Positions 1 to 7,563 of a DNA stretch of 47,963 bases are shown piece by piece. Below the pieces are notes generated by a model. The model worked only from the letters and a program-made list of their open reading frames with translations. It ran no database searches and was not told where the DNA came from. Position 1 is the stretch's first letter. Every line of letters starts with the position of its first letter. This DNA comes from Lachnospiraceae bacterium Zagget2 (lineage in GTDB: Bacteria; Bacillota; Clostridia; Lachnospirales; Lachnospiraceae): the NCBI GenBank assembly GCA_001941045.1, contig MSHD01000004.1, positions 1 to 47,963 of the forward strand, written 5' to 3'. A program made the translations under genes and the position numbers.

Positions 1-48
1 GGAAGTAAACTTTTCACTTCAGCGGTTTTACTTTGCTCAAAATAGTTG

Positions 49-77
49 TTGACATTTTTGCGGCCGTCTTATATAAT
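49..77 (+). promoter_or_regulatory. Sigma-A promoter of the tRNA operon
   Basis: A perfect -35 (TTGACA, 49-54) and a perfect -10 (TATAAT, 72-77) are separated by 17 bases. The first tRNA begins 31 bases downstream of the -10. A full consensus match fits a strongly expressed stable-RNA operon. Confidence 0.9.
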
Positions 78-108
78 ACATGGTGCGTCCAAAATGAGGG
101 CGGCGAGA

Positions 109-183
109 CGGGGTGTGGCTCAGCTTGGCTAGAGCGCCTGGTTTGGGACCAGGAAGCCGCAGGTTCGAATCCTGTCACCCCGA
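109..183 (+). tRNA. tRNA-Pro (UGG)
   Basis: The cloverleaf is visible: acceptor CGGGGTG (109-115) pairs with CACCCCG (176-182), discriminator A at 183. The anticodon loop TTTGGGA places anticodon TGG at 144-146. The T-loop GTTCGAAT is intact. CCA is not encoded. First gene of a six-tRNA array. Confidence 0.95.
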
Positions 184-199
184 TTTGGAACATAGCCAT

Positions 200-270
200 G
201 CGGGTGTAGTTCAATGGTAGAACACCAGCCTTCCAAGCTGGATACGTGGGTTCGATTCCCATCACCCGCT
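200..270 (+). tRNA. tRNA-Gly (UCC)
   Basis: Acceptor GCGGGTG (200-206) pairs with CACCCGC (263-269). The anticodon loop CTTCCAA gives anticodon TCC. The short D-arm and GTTCGATT T-loop are normal for tRNA-Gly. CCA is not encoded. Confidence 0.95.
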
Positions 271-295
271 TCGGATTTGTAAAGAATCCGAGCGT

Positions 296-369
<74 letters not shown>

Positions 370-395
370 CTGGGGCGGGCAGCCGTCCGGGATAT

Positions 396-470
396 GGTGG
401 GTATAGCGCAGTTGGTCAGCGCGCCAGATTGTGGCTCTGGAGGCCCAGGGTTCGAGTCCCTGTACCCACC
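396..470 (+). tRNA. tRNA-His (GUG)
   Basis: Acceptor GTGGGTA (397-403) pairs with TACCCAC (463-469); discriminator C at 470. A G at 396 can supply the extra G-1 residue that pairs with C73 in tRNA-His. The anticodon loop TTGTGGC gives GTG. Confidence 0.95.
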
Positions 471-485
471 CTGAATCAAAGATAA

Positions 486-557
486 TGGGCTATCGCCAAG
501 CGGCAAGGCACAGGACTTTGACTCCTGCATTCGCTGGTTCGAATCCAGCTAGCCCAG
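486..557 (+). tRNA. tRNA-Gln (UUG)
   Basis: Acceptor TGGGCTA (486-492) pairs with TAGCCCA (550-556), discriminator G at 557. The weak first pair U1-A72 is typical of tRNA-Gln. The anticodon loop CTTTGAC gives TTG. Confidence 0.95.
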
Positions 558-585
558 TTGGGGCGACATGCAGAAAAACAAATAT

Positions 586-658
586 GGGGTATTAGCTCAG
601 GTGGTAGAGCACTTGACTTTTAATCAAGTTGTCCGGGGTTCGAGCCCCCGATGCCTCA
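586..658 (+). tRNA. tRNA-Lys (UUU)
   Basis: Acceptor GGGGTAT (586-592) pairs with ATGCCTC (651-657) through two G-U pairs; discriminator A at 658. The anticodon loop CTTTTAA gives TTT. It is the last gene of the array and is followed by an intrinsic terminator. Confidence 0.95.
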
Positions 659-670
659 TTGTGAAAATTG

Positions 671-711
671 GAGAAAACGCTGTTCAGGCAGCGTTTTCTC
701 TTTTGCTTTTT
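671..711 (+). terminator. Intrinsic terminator of the tRNA operon
   Basis: A perfect 12-bp stem (671-682 with 689-700) encloses a 6-base loop and is followed by TTTTGCTTTTT. It lies 12 bases after tRNA-Lys. Confidence 0.9.
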
Positions 712-824
712 GCAAAAATGAAAACTCCGGCTTCTCTTTTTTGACGCGGAAAAAGTCGAAAAACAGAAAAATTTTAGAAAAATTGCCAATGTACATTTTG
801 AAATTCACAACGTATAATGAAGTA

Positions 825-1005
825 CGAAAAAGAGAGAACGATAGCGATATCCTTTCTCTCTTGATCAGACATATTTATGGGTGGCGCTTACCCCCTAATC
901 CCCCTTAATGAATAAACCCTCCCTTTTGATTATTCAAATAAAGGCGCCATCGATAAAAGCAAAGCAGAAAGCCCAGAGGTTTCCCGCCTCCGGGCTTTCT
1001 TTTTA
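825..1005 (+). ncRNA. Candidate small regulatory RNA with C-rich anti-Shine-Dalgarno loops
   Basis: The 469 bases between the tRNA-operon stop signal and the response regulator hold no convincing ORF but do look like a short transcription unit. A perfect -10 (TATAAT, 813-818) lies upstream, though I see no good -35. Predicted RNA from about 825: a 9-bp hairpin (830-838 with 854-862); a second domain closed by TGGCGC (882-887) pairing GCGCCA (944-949); inside it a 6-bp hairpin (909-914 with 931-936) exposing a 16-base loop containing CCCTCCC; and a terminator at 966-1005. A second unpaired C-rich stretch (CCCCC twice, 891-906) sits in the internal loop. C-rich unpaired loops are a known feature of Firmicute antisense sRNAs that pair with ribosome binding sites (RsaE and FsrA classes). 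Function here is inference; homology to a named family was not recognised. Confidence 0.5.
966..1005 (+). terminator. Intrinsic terminator upstream of the two-component operon
   Basis: Nine base pairs (966-974 with 992-1000) plus an inner GAGG/CCTC stem (976-979 with 987-990) are followed by a T-rich tail. No gene ends just upstream, so it most likely ends the small-RNA transcript at about 825. Confidence 0.85.
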
Positions 1006-1138
1006 CATGGATTTTACATATAGAACATACGCGTTTTACAGGGTGGTATTAGGATGATGGGAGCCCGTGGGAAAATTTTGTTTGCATGGGGAAGCTTTGT
1101 GTTATAGTATGTTTACATAGAGAAGGGCGGAGATGGAA

Positions 1139-1810
1139 ATGGCGCTGATTTATATTGTGGAAGATGATCAGAATATCAGAGAAATCGAGAGTTTTGCGCT
1201 GAAAAACAGCGGATATAATGTGAGGGATTTCGGCTGTGCGAAAGATTTTTATCACCAGCTGGCCGAAAAGGCACCGGATTGCGTGCTGCTGGATGTCATG
1301 CTGCCGGATGAGGACGGGCTGGAGGTTGTGCGAAAGCTGCGTGCGATTCCGGATACGAAGAAGACGCCGATCATCATGGTGACGGCCAAGACGACGGAGA
1401 TCGATAAGGTCAAGGGTCTCGACATAGGCGCGGACGATTACATCACAAAGCCCTTTGGCGTGATGGAACTGATTTCCCGTGTGAAAGCACTGCTGCGGCG
1501 CAGTATGCGGATTGAGGAGGAAAAATTCCTGACAGCGGGAGATATCTTTATGGATGGCGAAAAACACATGGTCTATGTAAAGGATGAGCCCTGTGAGCTG
1601 ACGTTTAAGGAGCATGAGCTTCTGAAACTGCTGATGCAGAACCAGGGGATTGTCATGTCAAGAGATGTGATCATGGAGCGGATCTGGGGCATTAATTTCG
1701 AGGGCGAGTCCCGGACGCTGGATGTGCACATCAAAACGCTGCGGCAGAAGCTGAAGTCAGCGGGGAGTCTTATTAAGACCGTACGGAATGTGGGGTATAT
1801 GATAGAATGA
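1139..1810 (+). CDS. OmpR/PhoB-family response regulator
   Basis: Cytosolic transcription factor, partner of the histidine kinase that overlaps its stop. The receiver domain (about residues 1-120) shows the acidic pair in VEDD, the phospho-acceptor Asp in LLDVMLPDEDG, the conserved Thr in MVTAKT and the Lys in ITKPF. A winged-helix DNA-binding domain follows (about 125-223), ending in the family signature TVRNVGYMIE. Two ATGs compete, 1133 and 1139. The GGAG at 1129-1132 is correctly spaced only for 1139, which gives the usual start (MALIYIVEDD). A plausible weak promoter lies at 1081-1108 (TTTGCA, 16 bases, TATAGT). The gene shares ATGA with the kinase, so the two are probably translationally coupled. 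The regulon is unknown. Confidence 0.92.
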   Translation: MALIYIVEDDQNIREIESFALKNSGYNVRDFGCAKDFYHQLAEKAPDCVLLDVMLPDEDGLEVVRKLRAIPDTKKTPIIMVTAKTTEIDKVKGLDIGADDYITKPFGVMELISRVKALLRRSMRIEEEKFLTAGDIFMDGEKHMVYVKDEPCELTFKEHELLKLLMQNQGIVMSRDVIMERIWGINFEGESRTLDVHIKTLRQKLKSAGSLIKTVRNVGYMIE

Positions 1811-3153
1811 AAAAGAAGATCCGGCGGGAATTCATGCTGGTGGCGCTGCTCACGATTGTGCTGACTGCGGTATCCATGACCGCGGTGTTTTATGAGCTTT
1901 TTAAAAAGGAGGTCATGAATGAGCTGGAGTCTTATACCCGCGTGCTTGGCAGTGCAACGGTATTTGATGTCGCCGCAGCGGAGTCGGCAGAAGGCCTCAC
2001 GGACTGGGAAGTGCGCATCTCCCTGATCGCGGCGGACGGAACCGTGCTCTATGATAACGACGTGGATGTTGGAGGCCTGGACAATCACGGCGATCGCCCG
2101 GAGGTGTCGGAGGCGCTTGAGGAAGGCAGTGGAGAGTCGATTCGCAGGTCGGATACGTTGGACAGCAGCGCTTTCTATTACGCCGTGCGGCAGGAGGATG
2201 GGACGGTGCTGCGCGTGGCAAAAGCGAGCTCGAGCATCTGGCGCATTTTCCTGAGCGCGCTGCCGATCGTTGTGGTCACGGCGATCGTTATTTTCCTTCT
2301 GTGTATGTTGCTTGCAGCACGTGCTACGCGAACCCTGATGGCGCCGATCGACTCGCTGGCGGAGCATCTCGACGAGTGTAATGAAACGCCGGCATATGAG
2401 GAGCTGGTTCCTTTCGTGCAGACCATTCGAAGGCAGCATGAGGACATTCTGAAAAATGCAAGGATGCGGCAGGATTTCACGGCGAACGTCTCCCACGAGC
2501 TGAAGACGCCGTTGACCTCGATCTCCGGTTACGCGGAACTGATTGAGCATCAGATGGCAGCTCAGAAAGATATTCCCCGTTTCGCGGGAGAGATCCATCA
2601 CAGTGCGACCCGGCTGCTGAACATGATCAATGATATCATCCGGCTTTCAGAGCTTGATGTGATGACTCCGGCGGAAGAGTCGATGGAGCGGCTGCCGCTG
2701 CATCAGCTGGCGCAGAACTGTGTCGATATGCTTCAGGTCAGCGCTGAGAAACATCAGGTGACACTGAGTTTTAAAGAAGAATCAGCTTATATCCATGGAA
2801 ATAAGGAGATGGTGGAGGAACTGCTCTACAATCTCTGTGATAACGCGATCCGCTATAACAACCCGAACGGAAGTGTGACGGTTACGGTAGGAGCAAAAGG
2901 CGAAAAGATATTGCTCGAGGTGGCCGATACGGGCATTGGCATTCCGAAGAAACACCAGGAGCGGGTGTTTGAACGTTTTTACCGGGTCGACAAGAGCCGA
3001 TCGAAGGCGACCGGCGGAACCGGCCTGGGACTCGCGATTGTCAAGCATATTGTGGCGCAGCACAGTGCGCAGCTTGAGCTTCAGAGTGAGCCGGGGAAGG
3101 GCACGACGATCACAATTCTCTTTGAAAACGCTGATAAATCTGTTATACTGTGA
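1807..3153 (+). CDS. PhoR-like membrane sensor histidine kinase
   Basis: 448 residues. Two membrane segments (about 9-30 and 149-172) bracket an extracellular sensor domain of about 120 residues. A HAMP-like segment follows, then the H-box with phospho-acceptor His at about residue 230 (NVSHELKTPLTS), the N-box (DNAIRYNN), G1 (DTGIGIP), the F-box (FERFYRVDKSRS) and G2 (GGTGLGLAIVKH). This is the complete architecture of PhoR/ResE-class kinases. It starts four bases before the regulator ends. The signal sensed cannot be read from the sequence. No terminator separates it from the thioesterase 26 bases downstream, so they probably share a transcript. Confidence 0.92.
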   Translation: MKKKIRREFMLVALLTIVLTAVSMTAVFYELFKKEVMNELESYTRVLGSATVFDVAAAESAEGLTDWEVRISLIAADGTVLYDNDVDVGGLDNHGDRPEVSEALEEGSGESIRRSDTLDSSAFYYAVRQEDGTVLRVAKASSSIWRIFLSALPIVVVTAIVIFLLCMLLAARATRTLMAPIDSLAEHLDECNETPAYEELVPFVQTIRRQHEDILKNARMRQDFTANVSHELKTPLTSISGYAELIEHQMAAQKDIPRFAGEIHHSATRLLNMINDIIRLSELDVMTPAEESMERLPLHQLAQNCVDMLQVSAEKHQVTLSFKEESAYIHGNKEMVEELLYNLCDNAIRYNNPNGSVTVTVGAKGEKILLEVADTGIGIPKKHQERVFERFYRVDKSRSKATGGTGLGLAIVKHIVAQHSAQLELQSEPGKGTTITILFENADKSVIL

Positions 3154-3179
3154 TGCAAAGAAAAAAAGGAGGCGGTACT

Positions 3180-3605
3180 ATGGCCTACGTGCATCAGGCA
3201 CAGTATTACGAGACAGATCAGATGGGAATTATTCATCATTCCAATTATATCCGCTGGATGGAAGAAGCCAGGGTTGCGTACATGGACGATCTGGGCTTCC
3301 CCTATAAGAGAGTGGAAGAGGCGGGTATCATGAGTCCCGTGCTGAGCGTGAGCTGTGAGTACAAATCGATGACTTATTTTGGCGATCGCGTGTGTATTGA
3401 TGTGAAGATGACCGCGTTTCATGGAGTAAAATATGAACTCTCCTATATACTGACGGATGAAAAAACCGGGGAAGTACGCGCAACAGGCACTTCCGGGCAT
3501 TGTTATCTCCGGAAGGACGGGCGGCCGGCGAATATCAAAAAGGAGCTGCCGGAGCTCTATCAGACGATTAAAGCACAGATGGAGAAAGAAGGGACATGGA
3601 AGTAA
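3180..3605 (+). CDS. YbgC/FcbC-type acyl-CoA thioesterase (hotdog fold)
   Basis: 141 residues, the normal length for a single hotdog domain. The N-terminus carries the 4-hydroxybenzoyl-CoA thioesterase signature: a catalytic Asp in YYETDQMGIIHHSNYIRW, with the family's HxxY/W spacing. Such enzymes hydrolyse acyl-CoA or acyl-ACP thioesters in the cytosol. The start is fixed by AAAGGAGG ending a few bases upstream of ATG 3180; an upstream in-frame ATG at 3150 lies inside the kinase stop region and has no ribosome binding site. Its last ten bases overlap the DUF1624 gene. The substrate is unknown. Confidence 0.85.
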   Translation: MAYVHQAQYYETDQMGIIHHSNYIRWMEEARVAYMDDLGFPYKRVEEAGIMSPVLSVSCEYKSMTYFGDRVCIDVKMTAFHGVKYELSYILTDEKTGEVRATGTSGHCYLRKDGRPANIKKELPELYQTIKAQMEKEGTWK

Positions 3606-4351
3606 AGCGGGAGCGTCTTCCCCTTCTGGATGCGCTGCGTGGTCTGACAATCATCAGCATGGTCGCCTATCACGGGATGTATGACCTCGTAGAACTCTAC
3701 GGAATGCATGCGGACTGGTACTGGGAGGCACCGGGCTATATCTGGCAGCAGAGTATCTGCTGGACCTTTATCCTGTTGTCAGGCTTCTGCTGGAGTCTGG
3801 GGAGCAGACCGCTGCGGCGCGGACTGCTCGTTTCAGTCTGCAGTCTTGTGGTTACGGCTGTGACATGCGTCTTTATGCCGTCGGAGCGCATTATTTTTGG
3901 CATTCTGACCTTTACGGGAGCTGCGATGCTGGTGTTGATCCCCCTTTCAGGACTGCTGGAGAAAATTCCGGCGGGATGGGGCCTTGCAGCAAGCGCGCTG
4001 CTCTTTTTCCTGACCAGAAACGTGAATATGGGATACTGGGGCTTTGAACAGATCACGCTGGGACGCATGCCGGATGGTCTGTATCAGAATCTCGTTACGA
4101 CCTTTCTGGGCTTTCAGGCCCCGGAATTTTATTCCAGTGATTACTTCTCCCTGTTCCCATGGCTTTTCCTATATCTGTGCGGCTATTTTCTGTATCGACT
4201 GCTGGGAAGCCGTCGGAGCGTGCTGCGTCTGCTGCGGCTGCGGGGTGGATTTCTGGAGACGATCGGCAGGCACAGTCTTCCGATCTATATGCTGCACCAG
4301 ATCGTGCTGATGGCGGTATTTATGGTGGCGGTGTGGATCGGGCTTCTGTAA
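3596..4351 (+). CDS. DUF1624 (heparan-alpha-glucosaminide N-acetyltransferase-like) membrane protein
   Basis: 251 residues with about seven predicted membrane segments. The N-terminal motif (LLDALRGLTIISMVAYH, then a WxxxxxxI segment) is the hallmark of DUF1624, related to the transmembrane acyltransferases that move acetyl groups from cytosolic acetyl-CoA to extracytosolic sugars. The catalytic-type His sits in this first helix. It begins inside the thioesterase gene (ATG at 3596, upstream stop at 3603-3605), which implies coupled translation and possibly a shared acyl-group theme; that link is inference. The physiological acceptor is unknown. Confidence 0.75.
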   Translation: MEVKRERLPLLDALRGLTIISMVAYHGMYDLVELYGMHADWYWEAPGYIWQQSICWTFILLSGFCWSLGSRPLRRGLLVSVCSLVVTAVTCVFMPSERIIFGILTFTGAAMLVLIPLSGLLEKIPAGWGLAASALLFFLTRNVNMGYWGFEQITLGRMPDGLYQNLVTTFLGFQAPEFYSSDYFSLFPWLFLYLCGYFLYRLLGSRRSVLRLLRLRGGFLETIGRHSLPIYMLHQIVLMAVFMVAVWIGLL

Positions 4352-4449
4352 TGACAGTCTCTGAAGTTTGCATCAGTATACGAAGGAAACTGCCAGTGGC
4401 AGTTTCCGAAGTTGACGTTTGGCATGTTTTATGGTATGAAAGAATACAG

Positions 4450-4531
4450 GCGGGCATGGCGGAATTGGCAGACGCGCAGGATTTAGGTTCCTGTGCCGCA
4501 AGGCGTATGGGTTCGAGTCCCACTGCCCGCA
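4450..4531 (+). tRNA. tRNA-Leu (UAG)
   Basis: Acceptor GCGGGCA (4450-4456) pairs with TGCCCGC (4524-4530), discriminator A. The anticodon loop ATTTAGG gives TAG, and a long variable arm (TGCCGCAAGGCGT) marks a class II tRNA. A likely own promoter lies at 4412-4440 (TTGACG, 17 bases, TATGAA). A perfect 10-bp inverted repeat with no T-tract (4385-4407) precedes it. Confidence 0.95.
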
Positions 4532-4534
4532 TTG

Positions 4535-4563
4535 AAAAAAGGCCTCCCGAGGGAAGCCTTTTT
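4535..4563. terminator. Bidirectional intrinsic terminator
   Basis: An A-tract, a GGC-rich stem and a T-tract make this hairpin functional in both directions. It ends the tRNA-Leu transcript on the plus strand and the minus-strand kinase-like gene whose stop is at 4573. Confidence 0.8.
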
Positions 4564-4572
4564 GTGTCCTGT

Positions 4573-5202
4573 TTATTCAATATATCCCTTTTGCCGCAGA
4601 TAGCATTTGATCAGATCAGCGGCATCCTGGATTGTCATATCTCCGGTGTTCAGGCACAGGTCGTAATTCCTGGCAGAGTCCCAGGTTCCTCCGGTGTAAT
4701 AATTGTAGTATTTGTGACGTTGTTTGTCGGTCTCCCGGATACGATCGATGGCCGCATCATGCTCGAGCGAGTAGGTCTGCATCATACGATGAATCTTGCT
4801 CTCGGCGTCTCCGCAGACGAAGATACGGACGATATGCTCGTAATCGCGCAGAACATAGTCGGCGCAGCGGCCAATGATGATGCAGGATTCATTCTCTGCC
4901 AGCTCGCGGATCAGCTCGGACTGGAAACGGAACAGATTCTCCGGGGAGACGATGTCCTTACCGAGAGACGGCTTCTGATCCGCCGGTTTCATGTCCCTGA
5001 CGAGCCGGTACAGCAGATTGTTGCCGGACCGCTCGTTGTGTACGCGGAAAAATTCTTCCAATACGCCGCTCTTGTCAGAAACCATGCGGAAAATATCCTT
5101 GTCGTAATAGTTGATCCCCAGATCTTTTGACAGAGTCTGCGCGATATGCGTAGCGCCTGCGCCGCATTCACGTCCCATGGTGATTGTGAAATTCTTTGAC
5201 AT
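4573..5202 (-). CDS. Cytidylate kinase-like family protein
   Basis: 209 residues. The N-terminus (ITMGRECGAGATHIAQTLSKDLG) matches the P-loop region of the cytidylate-kinase-like family (PF13189), followed by YYDKDIF and a C-terminal helical part. The loop lacks the classical GKS/T ending, as is common in this family, so NMP kinase activity should not be assumed. It is a single-gene unit with a promoter at 5248-5277, a GGAGGGG ribosome binding site just before the ATG and a shared terminator. It is common in Lachnospiraceae; its role is unknown. Confidence 0.8.
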   Translation of the reverse strand: MSKNFTITMGRECGAGATHIAQTLSKDLGINYYDKDIFRMVSDKSGVLEEFFRVHNERSGNNLLYRLVRDMKPADQKPSLGKDIVSPENLFRFQSELIRELAENESCIIIGRCADYVLRDYEHIVRIFVCGDAESKIHRMMQTYSLEHDAAIDRIRETDKQRHKYYNYYTGGTWDSARNYDLCLNTGDMTIQDAADLIKCYLRQKGYIE

Positions 5203-5247
5203 GTCGTATCCCCTCCTTCTGTAATGGCGAGATCTTTATTTACCTGT

Positions 5248-5277
5248 ATTATACCACAGGATTTAGTGGTACTGCAA
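5248..5277 (-). promoter_or_regulatory. Promoter of the cytidylate kinase-like gene
   Basis: On the minus strand a -35 TTGCAG (5272-5277) and a perfect -10 TATAAT (5248-5253) are 18 bases apart. It is divergent from the htpG promoter and lies just upstream of the CIRCE element. Confidence 0.7.
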
Positions 5278-5294
5278 CGAATTTACACGAGCTG

Positions 5295-5321
5295 TTAGCA
5301 CTCGATCAAAATGAGTGCTAA
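5295..5321. promoter_or_regulatory. CIRCE operator (HrcA-binding site)
   Basis: TTAGCACTC, nine bases, GAGTGCTAA: a perfect copy of the controlling inverted repeat of chaperone expression, the target of the heat-shock repressor HrcA. It ends seven bases before the -35 of the htpG promoter rather than lying downstream of the transcription start. Confidence 0.95.
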
Positions 5322-5328
5322 AAAATCC

Positions 5329-5357
5329 TTGACTTTTGAAAACAGCGGGATTATAGT
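5329..5357 (+). promoter_or_regulatory. Sigma-A promoter of htpG
   Basis: TTGACT (5329-5334) and TATAGT (5352-5357) with a 17-base spacer. The predicted start is about 34 bases before the htpG ATG. Confidence 0.85.
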
Positions 5358-5397
5358 ATCTTTAAATTCAAAATTTGAAGAAAGGTGTGAGACAAAC

Positions 5398-7563
5398 ATG
5401 AACGAAAAACAGGGTTCGCTTTCCATTAACAGTGAAAATATTTTCCCGATTATCAAGAAGTGGCTCTATTCTGACCATGATATCTTTTTCCGGGAGCTGA
5501 TTTCCAATGGCTGCGACGCGATTACGAAGCTGAAGAAGCTGGATATGATGGGCGAGTATTCGCTGCCGGAGGACTATAAGCCGCAGATTCAGGTGCTGGT
5601 CAATCCCGAGGAGAAGACGCTGAAATTCATCGATAATGGTCTTGGTATGACAGCCGACGAGGTCGAGGAGTACATCAACCAGATCGCCTTCTCCGGCGCG
5701 ACGGATTTCCTCGCGCAGTACAAGGACAAGACGAACGAGGACCAGATCATCGGTCATTTCGGACTGGGCTTCTACTCAGCCTTCATGGTGGCTGATGAGG
5801 TGCACATCGACACGCTCTCTTACAAGGAAGGTGCGGAGGCGGTGCACTGGGAGTGCGACGGCGGCACGGAGTTCTCGATGGCGGCCGGACAGAAGAGCGG
5901 CGTTGGCACGGAGATCACCCTCTTCCTCAATGAGGACAGCGTTGAGTTCTCCAACGAGTACCGCGCGCGCGAGGTCGTCAGCAAGTATTGCTCCTTTATG
6001 CCGGTGGAGATCTTCCTCGCGAAGGAAAACGCGGAGCAGGAGTACGAGACGATCGATGAGAGTGATCTGAAGGAGGACGACGTCGTCGTGGAGCGCATCC
6101 ACGAGGAGGCGAAGACCGAGGAGATCGAAAATGAGGACGGCACGAAGGAGACGAAGGAGATTTCCCCGGCGCGCGACCGCGTGAAGATCAACAAGCGCCC
6201 GGTTTCCTTGAGCGACACTTCGCCGCTCTGGACGAAGCATCCGAATGAGTGCACCGAGGAGGAATATAAGGAATTTTACCGCAAGGTTTTCCACGACTAC
6301 AAGGAGCCGCTGTTCTGGATCCACCTGAATATGGATTATCCCTTCAACCTCAAGGGCATCCTCTACTTCCCGAAGATCAACCTGGAGTACGAGTCGGCCG
6401 AGGGCGTGATCAAACTCTACAATAACCAGGTGTTCATCGCGGATAATATTAAGGAAGTGATTCCGGAGTTCCTGATGCTTCTGAAGGGCGTAATTGACTG
6501 CCCGGATCTGCCGCTGAACGTTTCCAGAAGCGCGCTGCAGAACGATGGCTTTGTGAAGAAGATCTCCGATTATATCACGAAGAAGGTCGCGGATAAGCTG
6601 AGCGGCATGTGCAAGACCGACCGCGAGAACTATGAGAAATACTGGGACGATATCAGTCCCTTTATCAAATATGGCTGCATCAAGGATGAGAAGTTCTGCG
6701 AGCGTATGATGGAGTATGTGCTGTTCAAGGATCTGGACGGTAAGTACACGACGATGAGCGAGTATCTGGACGCGCTGAACGCGGCGGAGAAGACGAAAGA
6801 AGGCGAAGGCGCCGAAACTGCGGAGGACGAAGCGACGGAGACTTCTGCGGAAGGCGCGGAAGCGGAGGCCGGACAGGCCGCAGAGGAATCCGGTGAGCAG
6901 AGTGTGGAGAACGCCGACGGAAGCGCCGCGGACGACTCCGACGAGGAGGAGCAGGAGCCGCCGAAGACGACGATCTACTATGTGACCGACGAGGTACAAC
7001 AGAGCCAGTATATCAACATGTTCCGCGAGCAGAGTATGAACGCGGTCGTCCTGAAGGACAACATCGACAGCCCCTTCATCAGTCATCTGGAGGCGAAGAA
7101 CGAGAAGGTGAAGTTCCAGCGCATCGATGCCGATCTCACGGAATCCATGAAGGAGGAGACCTCTGAGGAGGAGCTGAAAGCTGAGGTGGACGCGCTTGGT
7201 GCGCTGTTCCGCAAGGCTCTGAACAATGAAAAGCTCGAGGTGAAGGTTGAGAAGCTCAAGAATGAGAATGTCTCCTCGATGATCACCCTCTCCGAGGAGA
7301 GCCGTCGGATGCAGGATATGATGAAGATGTACAATATGTACGGAATGGATCCGTCTATGTTCGGCAATGAGACGACGCTCGTGCTCAACGCAAATAACGC
7401 GCTCGTGAAGTATCTCTTCGAGAATCCGGAAGGCGAGCACACGAACATGATCTGCGAGCAGCTCTACGACCTCGCGATGATCAGCCATGAGCCGCTCGCG
7501 CCGGAGGCGATGACGAAGTTTGTCGCCCGCACGAATGAGATTATGCTGCTTCTGACAAAATAA
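5398..7563 (+). CDS. htpG: Molecular chaperone HtpG (Hsp90) with an acidic insert
   Basis: 721 residues against about 620-630 for typical bacterial HtpG. The N-terminal GHKL ATPase domain is complete: the ATP-contacting Asn in RELISNGCDAI, DNGLGMT, and the lid glycines in GHFGLGFYSAF. The middle domain has the catalytic Arg in LNVSRSALQ, and the C-terminal dimerisation domain follows. Two extra charged stretches explain the length: one around residues 222-262, the usual linker position, and a low-complexity acidic run at about 465-522 rich in Glu, Ala, Asp and Ser. ATG 5398 is chosen over an upstream in-frame ATG at 5311 because that one lies inside CIRCE and before the promoter. Control by HrcA is predicted. 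The stop abuts the convergent DUF5721 stop with no base between. Confidence 0.95.
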   Translation: MNEKQGSLSINSENIFPIIKKWLYSDHDIFFRELISNGCDAITKLKKLDMMGEYSLPEDYKPQIQVLVNPEEKTLKFIDNGLGMTADEVEEYINQIAFSGATDFLAQYKDKTNEDQIIGHFGLGFYSAFMVADEVHIDTLSYKEGAEAVHWECDGGTEFSMAAGQKSGVGTEITLFLNEDSVEFSNEYRAREVVSKYCSFMPVEIFLAKENAEQEYETIDESDLKEDDVVVERIHEEAKTEEIENEDGTKETKEISPARDRVKINKRPVSLSDTSPLWTKHPNECTEEEYKEFYRKVFHDYKEPLFWIHLNMDYPFNLKGILYFPKINLEYESAEGVIKLYNNQVFIADNIKEVIPEFLMLLKGVIDCPDLPLNVSRSALQNDGFVKKISDYITKKVADKLSGMCKTDRENYEKYWDDISPFIKYGCIKDEKFCERMMEYVLFKDLDGKYTTMSEYLDALNAAEKTKEGEGAETAEDEATETSAEGAEAEAGQAAEESGEQSVENADGSAADDSDEEEQEPPKTTIYYVTDEVQQSQYINMFREQSMNAVVLKDNIDSPFISHLEAKNEKVKFQRIDADLTESMKEETSEEELKAEVDALGALFRKALNNEKLEVKVEKLKNENVSSMITLSEESRRMQDMMKMYNMYGMDPSMFGNETTLVLNANNALVKYLFENPEGEHTNMICEQLYDLAMISHEPLAPEAMTKFVARTNEIMLLLTK

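Noticed and set aside
4385-4407. Terminator after the DUF1624 gene
   Set aside because: A perfect 10-bp inverted repeat is present but without a T-tract on either strand; it is followed by the tRNA-Leu promoter, so its role is unclear.
5776-7488. Long minus-strand open frame of 570 codons opposite htpG
   Set aside because: It is antisense to a clearly real htpG, rich in Leu/Arg/His as expected for a shadow of GC-biased codons, and has no ribosome binding site or homology.
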